41,312 bases of DNA from a virus. Of this stretch, positions 15,449 to 22,469 are shown piece after piece. The stretch covers positions 1 through 41,312 of the IMG/VR virus record IMGVR_UViG_3300022871_000039. The stretch is one strand, 5' to 3'. Position numbers and translations under genes: made by a program. The notes under the pieces were generated by a model. The model was not told where the DNA came from. It ran no database searches and worked only from the letters and a program-made list of their open reading frames with translations. The first letter of the stretch is position 1; each line of letters starts with the position of its first letter.

Positions 15449-17940
15449 TCTTCCTCTTTGTCAAGTTTGACCTTTAACTTATTGATATAGGTTTCTGCTT
15501 GTTTCTCTGTCATCTTTTTCATTCTCCACAATGTATAGTTCTTCAGAATCTCTTCGGGATTTGTAACAAACAAAACTTTCATGATGCAAGTGATAATCCT
15601 CTCCCAATAATATTCACGATCGTAGTCAGATCCTTTTGCATATTCTTCAGGTGTGATTGCAACAATCGGTCCAGTCTCTTGAACGACATAAGATATTTGG
15701 TCTCCTGTGTAAATATCTTTTCCTTCTTCCATTAATCTTTTTGCCAATTTAACATGTGCAGGAATTGGTGCATATCTCATTTCTCCATTTTTATTTATCT
15801 TGGGTAATCCAGTTTTAGAATCAATCATTGGCTTTCCATATTCGTCCATGTTCTTATTAATGGATTTCTTCATAACCAAATATTTTGGATCCATTTCATT
15901 GTTGATTAATTGATTCTTAATTCCTTTCAGTTCAGTCAGGAATTTATCAACATCTTGATTTTCATATAAGACTTCTTCGATCAATCTCTTCTGATAGATT
16001 CTTGCCAATTCATTTGTATCTTTTTTGATACATTCTAAACCTGTTATACTTACATTTGGTTCTCCTATTTGATTTCCTTCTGTGTCTCTTGAAACTTTAA
16101 GATCCGCATAATTCTTTTTCATTATTGAAATCATTCGATCGAAATCTTTCTCATATTCAAATATGATAAAGTGAGGTTTCTGAACTGTTCCTTCTCCTTT
16201 CAAGTTCTTATGAGTAAACATTTTGGAACACATATTTTGTTTCTTGGCGAACTCATCAAAATAATCCGCAAACTCTATTTCAAGTTCTTCCTTTGTTATA
16301 AGATTCTTTTCATTCTTGAACATGATTGAGTCTGTATCTCCTTGAATCACAATGAACCCATTTCTTTCAGCTATCTTAACACATTCTTTAATGATATATC
16401 TACAGAATTGAGTTATTGAATTTGCAACATCTTCAACAAAGAATCTAAAGATCTTTTGACCTACTACGCCGTAACCTGAACAGCCTAATGTTTTATAGTT
16501 CCAATCTTCCGATTCGAGTTTCATAAATTTCTCTGGGTCTGATTCCTTATATTGCCATTTAGTAGTCTTGGCATTGTCTCTGAGTGCAATCAACTCTCCC
16601 ATTCGATCCGCCAACACTCCTCTTATATCTGTTCTATAATATTTCTCTTCGAACTTAGTATCGACAGATTTGGATCCTACTTTAATAGTATGAACATCTG
16701 CAGGGATTGTAGTGTAAGAAATTCCTTTGGCTTCAGCTTCTTCTTTAGAGATTAGAGTTGTAACACAAATGTTTGCTCCATCAACTGTTGTTGGATAGAA
16801 TGATTTAAAATCGAAAACCACAACATTGTTATGAACTCCGGGGTTTAAACAGAATGTATAAGCTCCTGCAACATTACAATATTTGTTTCTTCTTTCTTTC
16901 TCTTCATCATTAGGTTTTGTTGGTGCGACCAAACCGTTCTTCCTATAATCCTGTAAAAGCATTATGTCCCAGATTTCTGAGTTGTGAAGTGTTTCTTGTA
17001 TAAAACAATTTACATAATCACATTGGGTCATGTGCAGTTTTATGAATCCAAACTTCTTTTCAAGTTTAACCATGAGTTCTACATCTTTCATATTGTACTT
17101 CTCTAGTGTATCATCTCCTTCGAAAGATTTCTTCCAGAGGTTAAGAATTCCACCATTTCCTTTTTCCATCACATGGATCTTTTCGTCTTTCAGAATATCC
17201 TTTGCAACATTATCAAGTGCATAGCTTGGAAGTCTAGGAAATAAATTTTTCTTAACTAATTCCATATAGTCTAATTGATTAATGAAGTCCCATGGGGTAT
17301 TGTCGATTTGGTGTAGTTCATTCCTTTGTTTTATATAAGTATCATCAAATCTATAAGAGTTCCATCCCGAGATAATATCATAATGTTGTAGAATTTTCAT
17401 GTGAAATCTAAGAAGTTCTACCTCACCGCTCACAGGATCTTCCAAATTCTCATTCTTTATCCAATGTTTGTTCCCATCAATATCTTCATAAGCTATAGAA
17501 AGGATAGGTTCTCGAGCGATTATGGACCCTCTCATGTCCTTCTCTAAAGGAGAATCATCCTTTGTTTCAATATCATACTTAAGCCATTTCATTTCTGTGG
17601 AGTTCAATTCTTGCTCTCCCTTACAATCTATCAACCATCTTTTGTGAGCCTGAATGTCAGCTTCCATTAAAGTGATTCCTGAGAGTTCAAACTTAGACTT
17701 CAATTTATATCGATCGTTATTGTCTTTGAAATAAACCTTTATATAGTCTCCGAATTCTTCGATCTTGGCGATGTATTTGATTTCATTTTTAATCGTCATG
17801 ATATTTTCTTCGTAGATTGTTTTCTCAATATAGAAATAATTTTGAAATCGGATGTCTTCGAACTTTAAAAGTTCTCCATCTCTTACTTTTAATCTGAGAC
17901 CTGTAGCGGTCTCTCTCCCACGGATTATTGTTTTTACCAT
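15442..17940 (-). CDS. Family B DNA polymerase
   Basis: Encodes 832 residues. Exonuclease motifs: DIE (123-125), NSYRFDD (194-200) and YNMKDVEL (282-289). Polymerase motifs: A DFKSFYP (377-383), B KTLGCSGYG (483-491), and C GDTDS (534-538). Two details differ from the consensus: motif A has Phe for the usual Leu and ends YPT, and motif B reads CSGYG instead of NSxYG. It lacks the TPR2-type insertion needed for protein priming, so it is likely an RNA/DNA-primed replicase working with the primase-helicase. No promoter lies at the proper distance; an elaborate hairpin precedes the ATG by 20 bases. Its stop codon is part of promoter B. Confidence 0.93.
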   Translation of the reverse strand: MVKTIIRGRETATGLRLKVRDGELLKFEDIRFQNYFYIEKTIYEENIMTIKNEIKYIAKIEEFGDYIKVYFKDNNDRYKLKSKFELSGITLMEADIQAHKRWLIDCKGEQELNSTEMKWLKYDIETKDDSPLEKDMRGSIIAREPILSIAYEDIDGNKHWIKNENLEDPVSGEVELLRFHMKILQHYDIISGWNSYRFDDTYIKQRNELHQIDNTPWDFINQLDYMELVKKNLFPRLPSYALDNVAKDILKDEKIHVMEKGNGGILNLWKKSFEGDDTLEKYNMKDVELMVKLEKKFGFIKLHMTQCDYVNCFIQETLHNSEIWDIMLLQDYRKNGLVAPTKPNDEEKERRNKYCNVAGAYTFCLNPGVHNNVVVFDFKSFYPTTVDGANICVTTLISKEEAEAKGISYTTIPADVHTIKVGSKSVDTKFEEKYYRTDIRGVLADRMGELIALRDNAKTTKWQYKESDPEKFMKLESEDWNYKTLGCSGYGVVGQKIFRFFVEDVANSITQFCRYIIKECVKIAERNGFIVIQGDTDSIMFKNEKNLITKEELEIEFADYFDEFAKKQNMCSKMFTHKNLKGEGTVQKPHFIIFEYEKDFDRMISIMKKNYADLKVSRDTEGNQIGEPNVSITGLECIKKDTNELARIYQKRLIEEVLYENQDVDKFLTELKGIKNQLINNEMDPKYLVMKKSINKNMDEYGKPMIDSKTGLPKINKNGEMRYAPIPAHVKLAKRLMEEGKDIYTGDQISYVVQETGPIVAITPEEYAKGSDYDREYYWERIITCIMKVLFVTNPEEILKNYTLWRMKKMTEKQAETYINKLKVKLDKEEDL

Positions 17941-17959
17941 TTTTTTTCAAGTATAAAAA

Positions 17960-17995
17960 CCTACAAGAAACAATTCGAAAATTGTCTCCTGTAGG
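17960..17995 (-). promoter_or_regulatory. Bipartite hairpin before PolB: attenuator or translational operator
   Basis: CCTACA (17960-17965) pairs with TGTAGG (17990-17995), then a 4x4 internal loop, then ACAATT pairs with AATTGT around a CGAA tetraloop. On the minus strand it is followed by GTTTTTATA, so it can act as a terminator for the upstream operon; it also lies in the leader of any read-through mRNA reaching PolB. Confidence 0.65.
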
Positions 17996-18010
17996 AAAAA
18001 AGAGGTGAGC

Positions 18011-18343
18011 TTAAAATTCTTCTATTCTTTTCTTTAAGTATCGAATCCTATCTTTCAACTTAATCCTCATTGATCCATCTGTTGAAGTTCTTAAAGCTTC
18101 TTCTGCAACTTTCAAATCTTGACGGTATTTTGCAAGACTTACTTTAAGAGCTTTAGGTTTTTGAATTACCTTAACAGTTTTAGTAAGAGCTTCAATTTCA
18201 AGTGCGCTTGAACTTCTTTTGGATTTTGATCTTCCTGGACATTTAGCTGCATGTTTTGCAACTGCTTCTTCTTTAGACCACATGGATCTTTTACATACAG
18301 GACATTTAAAGTTCCCATTGTTTGCTTTTTCAAATTTAGTCAT
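18011..18343 (-). CDS. Zinc-finger protein with basic helical tail
   Basis: Encodes 110 residues from ATG 18343 behind a GAGGA ribosome site. A single zinc finger occurs at about residues 14-38: CPVCKRSMWSKEEAVAKH followed by AAKCPGR, a C2HC arrangement. The rest is a Lys/Arg-rich predicted helix. Last gene of the unit behind promoter C; a hairpin/T-run follows 16 bases after its stop. A nucleic-acid-binding role, perhaps linked to the polymerase encoded next, is likely but not specific. Confidence 0.6.
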   Translation of the reverse strand: MTKFEKANNGNFKCPVCKRSMWSKEEAVAKHAAKCPGRSKSKRSSSALEIEALTKTVKVIQKPKALKVSLAKYRQDLKVAEEALRTSTDGSMRIKLKDRIRYLKKRIEEF

Positions 18344-18344
18344 T

Positions 18345-18593
18345 TTATTCTTCCTCATCAAATCCACCAATGGATTCTTTTCTGTCTTCGTCTTTTAGAT
18401 CTTGAAATCGATCGTCTTCTGATTTAAATTGAGCTTCATAAGTTTCATAGTTTGCCATAATTTCCAGACAATCTTCTCGTGTTAAATCTTCATCTGCCAA
18501 AAGGCAAACTGTTTTGAGGTCAAACATATTAGTCTGCCCTCCTTGTCTTACATCTTCATAAGAGTCAAATTTTGCTCTAGTAATTTCAACCAT
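18345..18593 (-). CDS. Conserved small phage-type protein
   Basis: Encodes 82 residues. The segment YEDVRQGGQTNMFDLKTV and the following CLEIMANYETYE resemble a small conserved protein found near replication genes in many tailed phages ('VR.sG.tNMfD...V.....l.......I...Y'). Acidic C-terminus ending in DEEE. Function of that family is not known to me. It lies one base before the previous zinc-finger start and one base after the stop of the 51-residue gene upstream. Confidence 0.6.
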   Translation of the reverse strand: MVEITRAKFDSYEDVRQGGQTNMFDLKTVCLLADEDLTREDCLEIMANYETYEAQFKSEDDRFQDLKDEDRKESIGGFDEEE

Positions 18594-18594
18594 C

Positions 18595-18750
18595 TTAATA
18601 CTCCATCTCGGTGATTTGATCTTCAGCTGAATTTTCGCCTTGTAATATTGAATCTAATTCGTTCTCAATTTGATTTATACATTGAGCATTACTTCCATTT
18701 GCTTCTTGGTTTTTTAACCATGATAATTGATTTCTTAAATATTGTTCCAT
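18595..18750 (-). CDS. Small ORF, 51 residues, acidic
   Basis: Frame from ATG 18750, with a GGAGGTG ribosome site 6 bases upstream, to TAA at 18597-18595, one base before the next start. The product is Gln/Asn/Glu-rich and helical with no Cys pair. The ribosome site and tight packing argue it is real. Function unknown. Confidence 0.6.
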   Translation of the reverse strand: MEQYLRNQLSWLKNQEANGSNAQCINQIENELDSILQGENSAEDQITEMEY

Positions 18751-18990
18751 TTATTGCACCTCCATATATTTATCGTAGTCTTTTCGATCGTATGAAACTT
18801 CCAATGTTGGTAAGTCTTTAACTAATAAACATTCACATCCTTGGCTTTGTTTTAATAGAATTTCTTCAATCGCTTTAAAATAACTTAATGACCCGCAAGT
18901 CATTGTTCTTTTTCCGTCTTTGAAACTAACTACTGTTACTGTTTTGTTTTTCTTTTCTTCGTATTCTTTTCGTTTTATTTCGTTTGTCAT
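18751..18990 (-). CDS. Small early protein, unknown
   Basis: Encodes 79 residues; first gene behind promoter C, with a leader of about 35 nt. The N-terminus (MTNEIKRKEYEEKK) is a charged helix; then an alpha/beta core. The last residues (DKYMEVQ) overlap the ribosome site of the next gene. The 22 bases around its start codon are identical to those at the start of the gene at 21945. No family recognised. Confidence 0.6.
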   Translation of the reverse strand: MTNEIKRKEYEEKKNKTVTVVSFKDGKRTMTCGSLSYFKAIEEILLKQSQGCECLLVKDLPTLEVSYDRKDYDKYMEVQ

Positions 18991-19025
18991 TTTCGTTTTC
19001 TTCCATCAAATTTATTATTTGATAA

Positions 19026-19053
19026 GTATGTACAGACGTATGTTCTTTATAAA
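19026..19053 (-). promoter_or_regulatory. Leftward promoter C with operator repeat
   Basis: TTTATAAA at 19046-19053 with two exact GTATGT boxes at 19026 and 19038. The helicase stop codon TAA (19049-19047) lies inside the TATA box. This copy and D have the cleanest repeats. Confidence 0.8.
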
Positions 19054-21185
19054 GCTTGCTGTTTCTGGACGGTAAAACCCTCTTTTTCAAGGGTAATTAC
19101 TCTATTTTTAGTGTGATTTTTGAGATCGTAGACTGTATCATTGAAGTCATAGAACGTAGATTCCTTCTTGTCAGGATGATTCCTGACGATCCTTCCTAGG
19201 AATTGTCTGGTCAATATAGATCCAAGATTGCCAACATAGTTTATCCCTACATTCAGTCTTGGGATATCAAGTCCCTTCTGAACTATCTTATCGGTCCCGA
19301 TTATGATGTGAAGATCTCCTGAACGCATTGCATCATATATGATTTCACGATCTTTGTCTTTAGTAGCTCCTTCGATCAAAGCGCAAACATATCCTTGAGA
19401 TTCTATCTCCTCAACCAAGGCATAAGCGTGTTTCAGATGTCGGGTAACTATTAAGATGTAATCTTTGTCCGCGTGTTTCTTAACGATCGTTGAGACTTCA
19501 TTGATTCTTTCTTCTGAGGAAAGAACTTGTTCATATTGTTCTTGCCAAGTCCCGTAGATAATATTTGGCTCGGGATAATCTATGAACTTAATTTCTGGCA
19601 TCATTAGATGCCCCGATTCTATTAATTCCATTAGCGTTATTTTATAATTTACAAATCCGAATGCTGAGTATAATTCCAATGAAGCATTTCCGTCCGCGTA
19701 AGCTGTACCGGTCAATCCGATCCTATATTCTGCTTTAATATTATCCATCATCTTCTTATAAGATTTAGCCTTGACAGCGTGAGCCTCATCAATTATCACC
19801 ACATTACATTCGTGAAGGTTCTTAATAAATTCCCGATCTTTCTTCTTCAGAAATTTAGAAACTGTTTGGATAGTTGCAAGATTCACCTCGGACCATTCTT
19901 GTTTCCCCGCAGTTATTAATCCGCATTTCTTTCCAAGTAATTTCTCGAAACTATTTTGAGTTTGTTTCAATAGATCTTTAACATCCACAACAAAGATTGT
20001 TTTCTTTGCAACTTTTCTAATAAGTTCCGCGGCCATTATGGTTTTACCTGCACCTGTACAAATCTCTCCAAAGAAAAACTTTTCATGTATAATCTTATCG
20101 ATCGCTATTTTTTGGTAATCTCTGATTGTTATTCCGTTAAGTTGTTCAGGCATATCGATCGTAACCTTTGGAAATTCTCTAGAATCTACGATCTGAAGGA
20201 TTAGTCTCTTTCCTTTGACTTCTAGATGTTTCTTATAATCTTTGAGAAGCTCCTTAATCCTTTCTTTAAATGCAACTGGTGCAACACCGTTTTTATATAG
20301 TCTAATCTTTCCATCGAACGTCTTATTCCCTTTGGCCCTCATGGCTTTTATTGCAAAATAAGCATTGTCAAGTTCATACATGAATTCACTCTCAAGAACA
20401 TTTTCTAGAACCGGGTCATGTTGTTCAGATTGTAATAATAGGTTCTTATGTCCCAATGTGATTTTTATCTTATAATCTTTGAGCTTGGAAGTATCATCAG
20501 CCCAACATCTCTTTTTCCATCCACAGAAGAAACATGCTTTCGGAGTTCTATTAACTTTGAAATTCTCAAAGGCTCCTTTAGAAAGAATAAGATCCATTTG
20601 TGCTTTGATCTTAGCTTCAAAATCTAGAATGTCTTGTTCTGAGAATGAGAACTCTTGCAAAGGGATGTAGTTTCCTTTCTTCTGTTTCTTGTTGAAGTCA
20701 ATAATACCTTTTGGCGGTAAGATATTTTTAACTCTATAATATACCCAGGAATAGAATAGAACTTGGCGTTTATATTCTTCCATCTTTTTAACGTCCCAAG
20801 TAGATGTTTTGTAGTCGACTATGGTATTATCTTCTAATACACAATCAATGATTGCGATGAATTTGTGCCCATTAAAATCGAAGTAGATCTTTTCTTCTCG
20901 ATGTTTGATTTTGAATCCATGAGAAATGGATCTTTCAACGCATTCGTATGCTGCAAGAACACTCATTCCATCGATAGTTTCTCCTTCATCGATCCAATAT
21001 TTATTTACCGCTTCTTTAGGAGAATTGAAATTATTAATATGCTCAAGAGAATTATGAACAACTCTACCAAAGGCACCGTATTTCTCCTCAACCTTATCTG
21101 AGAAGGGTGGTTTGGAAACATATTTGTAGAACCACTGTCTTTCACAATTCAGAAAGCAGTTTAAGTTTGAGAAAGAGAACATCAT
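19047..21185 (-). CDS. Fe-S RecB/Cas4-like nuclease fused to UvsW-type SF2 helicase
   Basis: Encodes 712 residues. Residues 1-230 are a RecB-family nuclease of the iron-sulfur type: Cys14, GRVVH (His44), AIIDC (Asp114), VDYKTS (Asp124, Lys126), then Cys218, Cys221 and Cys227, the 1+3 cysteine pattern of Cas4, AddB and Dna2. Residues ~285-345 resemble the UvsW N-terminal domain (DGKIRLYKNGVAP). The helicase core has TGAGKT (377-382), DEAH (466-469), LTGTA (491-495) and GRIVR late. Dna2 joins such a nuclease to an SF1 helicase; here it is SF2. Likely role: processing or remodelling of branched replication intermediates and recombination-dependent replication. Cys and motif residues are complete, so both activities should be present. 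Confidence 0.85.
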   Translation of the reverse strand: MMFSFSNLNCFLNCERQWFYKYVSKPPFSDKVEEKYGAFGRVVHNSLEHINNFNSPKEAVNKYWIDEGETIDGMSVLAAYECVERSISHGFKIKHREEKIYFDFNGHKFIAIIDCVLEDNTIVDYKTSTWDVKKMEEYKRQVLFYSWVYYRVKNILPPKGIIDFNKKQKKGNYIPLQEFSFSEQDILDFEAKIKAQMDLILSKGAFENFKVNRTPKACFFCGWKKRCWADDTSKLKDYKIKITLGHKNLLLQSEQHDPVLENVLESEFMYELDNAYFAIKAMRAKGNKTFDGKIRLYKNGVAPVAFKERIKELLKDYKKHLEVKGKRLILQIVDSREFPKVTIDMPEQLNGITIRDYQKIAIDKIIHEKFFFGEICTGAGKTIMAAELIRKVAKKTIFVVDVKDLLKQTQNSFEKLLGKKCGLITAGKQEWSEVNLATIQTVSKFLKKKDREFIKNLHECNVVIIDEAHAVKAKSYKKMMDNIKAEYRIGLTGTAYADGNASLELYSAFGFVNYKITLMELIESGHLMMPEIKFIDYPEPNIIYGTWQEQYEQVLSSEERINEVSTIVKKHADKDYILIVTRHLKHAYALVEEIESQGYVCALIEGATKDKDREIIYDAMRSGDLHIIIGTDKIVQKGLDIPRLNVGINYVGNLGSILTRQFLGRIVRNHPDKKESTFYDFNDTVYDLKNHTKNRVITLEKEGFTVQKQQAL

Positions 21186-21319
21186 TTCAATTTCCTAGCG
21201 TCAGCTTCTGCTTGAAGTTTTTTATTTCTTGCAACGTGAATTTCGTAGCATTCTTTTGAGCAGTAAAATCCTGCTAACTTCCTAGGCCTTTCCTGACATA
21301 TTATGCAAACTGATTCCAT
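21182..21319 (-). CDS. Small zinc-finger protein, 45 residues
   Basis: ATG 21319 to TGA 21184-21182, overlapping the helicase start. The product has CIICQERPRKLAGFYCSKEC, two CxxC/CxxxC pairs as in FCS/MYND-like fingers that recognise cut or modified macromolecules or form bridges between proteins. Basic helical tail. Translational coupling to the helicase suggests an accessory subunit. No promoter at a suitable distance; it may be read through the terminator just upstream. Confidence 0.6.
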   Translation of the reverse strand: MESVCIICQERPRKLAGFYCSKECYEIHVARNKKLQAEADARKLK

Positions 21320-21326
21320 TTTAGAA

Positions 21327-21354
21327 TATAAAAAAAGAAAGAGGCTTAAGCCTC
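21327..21354 (-). terminator. Terminator behind the acidic DNA-binding-like gene
   Basis: On the minus strand GAGGC-TTAA-GCCTC (21354-21341) is a perfect hairpin with the stop codon TAA of the gene at 21346 inside the loop, followed by TTTCTTTTTTTAT. Read-through to the finger/helicase genes downstream may be partial. Confidence 0.7.
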
Positions 21355-21945
21355 AGTCTTAATTTCGTTGCTGTCTCCTTCGATCTTCATCTTTAAACTT
21401 GGTACTTCAAGAATAAAGTTATGTCCGGCTGTTGAAGTTCCTTTTGCAACTCTGTTGAATTTAACTGTTTGACCAACAAACATGATATTTGTTCTTTTAC
21501 AGTATCTCAATAGAGTCATAATTTTTCCAACTTGTTCCCATGAATCAACCTTATAAGAAACTTTTTCTCCTTTGACTGTTCCTTTAATATTGTATTCTTC
21601 ACAGTTTTCAATTACGCCCGTTGCTTTATCCTTTCGAGTTAAACCTGACCAAAATGAAGCCATTCCTTTTGGGGAAATCGTTCGCCCTGGTTTCTTTGAG
21701 AATTTAACGATCTTAATCAATGGAGTTGATGTTCCGATTTCCTTTGGAGTTTTAATCCATTCAGTATCATCAAGAGTATCAACATTGATTTCTTCTTCTC
21801 CTACATCTACTTTTGGCGCAGTAGGTGTACCATTTGAATCGTCTTCAACTTCAGCTGTATTTAGAACTTCTTTTTCCGCCTTATCAAAGGGGTTTTCTTT
21901 TTGTACTTCTTCTTGTACGTTTTCTTGTTTTGTTTCGTTTGTCAT
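21346..21945 (-). CDS. Acidic-tailed protein, possible ssDNA-binding protein
   Basis: Encodes 199 residues from ATG 21945, with AAAGGT as ribosome site. The first ~60 residues are Glu/Lys/Asp-rich and disordered; the rest is a beta-rich, Lys-containing domain (VKFSKKPGRTISPKG, YNIKGTVKGEKVSY, IMFVGQTVKF) that could be an OB-like fold. It has its own promoter (D), structured 5' leader and terminator, i.e. a monocistronic, separately controlled, probably abundant product. These traits fit a viral ssDNA-binding protein, but no diagnostic motif is visible, so the function is a guess. Confidence 0.5.
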   Translation of the reverse strand: MTNETKQENVQEEVQKENPFDKAEKEVLNTAEVEDDSNGTPTAPKVDVGEEEINVDTLDDTEWIKTPKEIGTSTPLIKIVKFSKKPGRTISPKGMASFWSGLTRKDKATGVIENCEEYNIKGTVKGEKVSYKVDSWEQVGKIMTLLRYCKRTNIMFVGQTVKFNRVAKGTSTAGHNFILEVPSLKMKIEGDSNEIKTEA

Positions 21946-21967
21946 TTTCGTTTTACCTTTTTTAAAA

Positions 21968-22041
21968 CACAAGCAATTAATCTTATCCCTACTAGTTTAA
22001 AGAGTTGTGCGCTCTTTGGGAGTTTGAATTAATTGCTTGTG
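21968..22041 (-). promoter_or_regulatory. 5'-terminal leader hairpin
   Basis: A perfect 14-bp inverted repeat, 21968-21981 with 22028-22041, encloses a second 6-bp stem (21999-22004 with 22012-22017). The predicted start site of promoter D (about 22042) is at the outer edge, so the mRNA for the 21945 gene would begin with this structure. Confidence 0.75.
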
Positions 22042-22045
22042 ATAT

Positions 22046-22072
22046 GTATGTAGGAACGTATGTCTTTATAAA
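22046..22072 (-). promoter_or_regulatory. Leftward promoter D with operator repeat
   Basis: TTTATAAA at 22065-22072 with exact GTATGT boxes at 22046 and 22058 (12 bp apart). It begins six bases after the end of the gene at 22078. Same geometry as promoters A-C. Confidence 0.8.
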
Positions 22073-22077
22073 ACTTT

Positions 22078-22269
22078 CTATTCGAACATCAATTTATGTG
22101 GTTTATTGCAAAGCAATAATACCTTTTCTTTGACGATCGACCAATTCTCAGGCATTGAAAGAGTTTCATCTATTAGACTTTCTAGATCCAATAGACTTGA
22201 ATCAACCCCATAGTTTCGAATGCATAAATTTCTTATTGCACCGATCGTGAATTCCTTATTCTTTTTCAT
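22078..22269 (-). CDS. Small protein, unknown
   Basis: Encodes 63 residues from ATG 22269, which overlaps the preceding stop codon (ATGA). Mostly helical; a segment GAIRNLCIRNYGVD and a Leu-rich centre are visible. Last gene of the primase unit; promoter D follows its stop directly. No family recognised. Confidence 0.55.
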   Translation of the reverse strand: MKKNKEFTIGAIRNLCIRNYGVDSSLLDLESLIDETLSMPENWSIVKEKVLLLCNKPHKLMFE

Positions 22270-22469
22270 TTCACTGTCCAAGATCTAAGAACATCTTCGC
22301 CCTTACAATATGGACAAATTGAATATAATTTTTTATATGGATCTCTGAATGGAAAAACATTAGTTCCTATTGACATCATATCCTGAATCTTCTTACTTGT
22401 CTTTATATTCTTCTTCAATAATTTATATGATGTTTTACAAATAGTGCATTGTCTGCATCCTTCACTCAT
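22266..22469 (-). CDS. Zinc-ribbon-like small protein
   Basis: Encodes 67 residues, with ATGA overlaps at both ends. CRQCTIC near the N-terminus and CPYCKGED near residue 52 form a two-CxxC ribbon; the middle is basic. Position directly after the primase-helicase suggests a nucleic-acid-binding accessory, perhaps to replication. Family not recognised. Confidence 0.6.
   Translation of the reverse strand: MSEGCRQCTICKTSYKLLKKNIKTSKKIQDMMSIGTNVFPFRDPYKKLYSICPYCKGEDVLRSWTVK

Noticed and set aside
17948-17959. TTTTTATA in front of PolB as a promoter
   Set aside because: It is centred only about 13 bases from the start codon, so transcription would begin inside the gene; it is better read as the U-tract of the hairpin.
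21572-22000. A 142-residue plus-strand frame opposite the acidic protein
   Set aside because: Ser/Phe-rich shadow of the Glu/Lys-rich gene, with no ribosome site and crossing the leader hairpin of the real gene.
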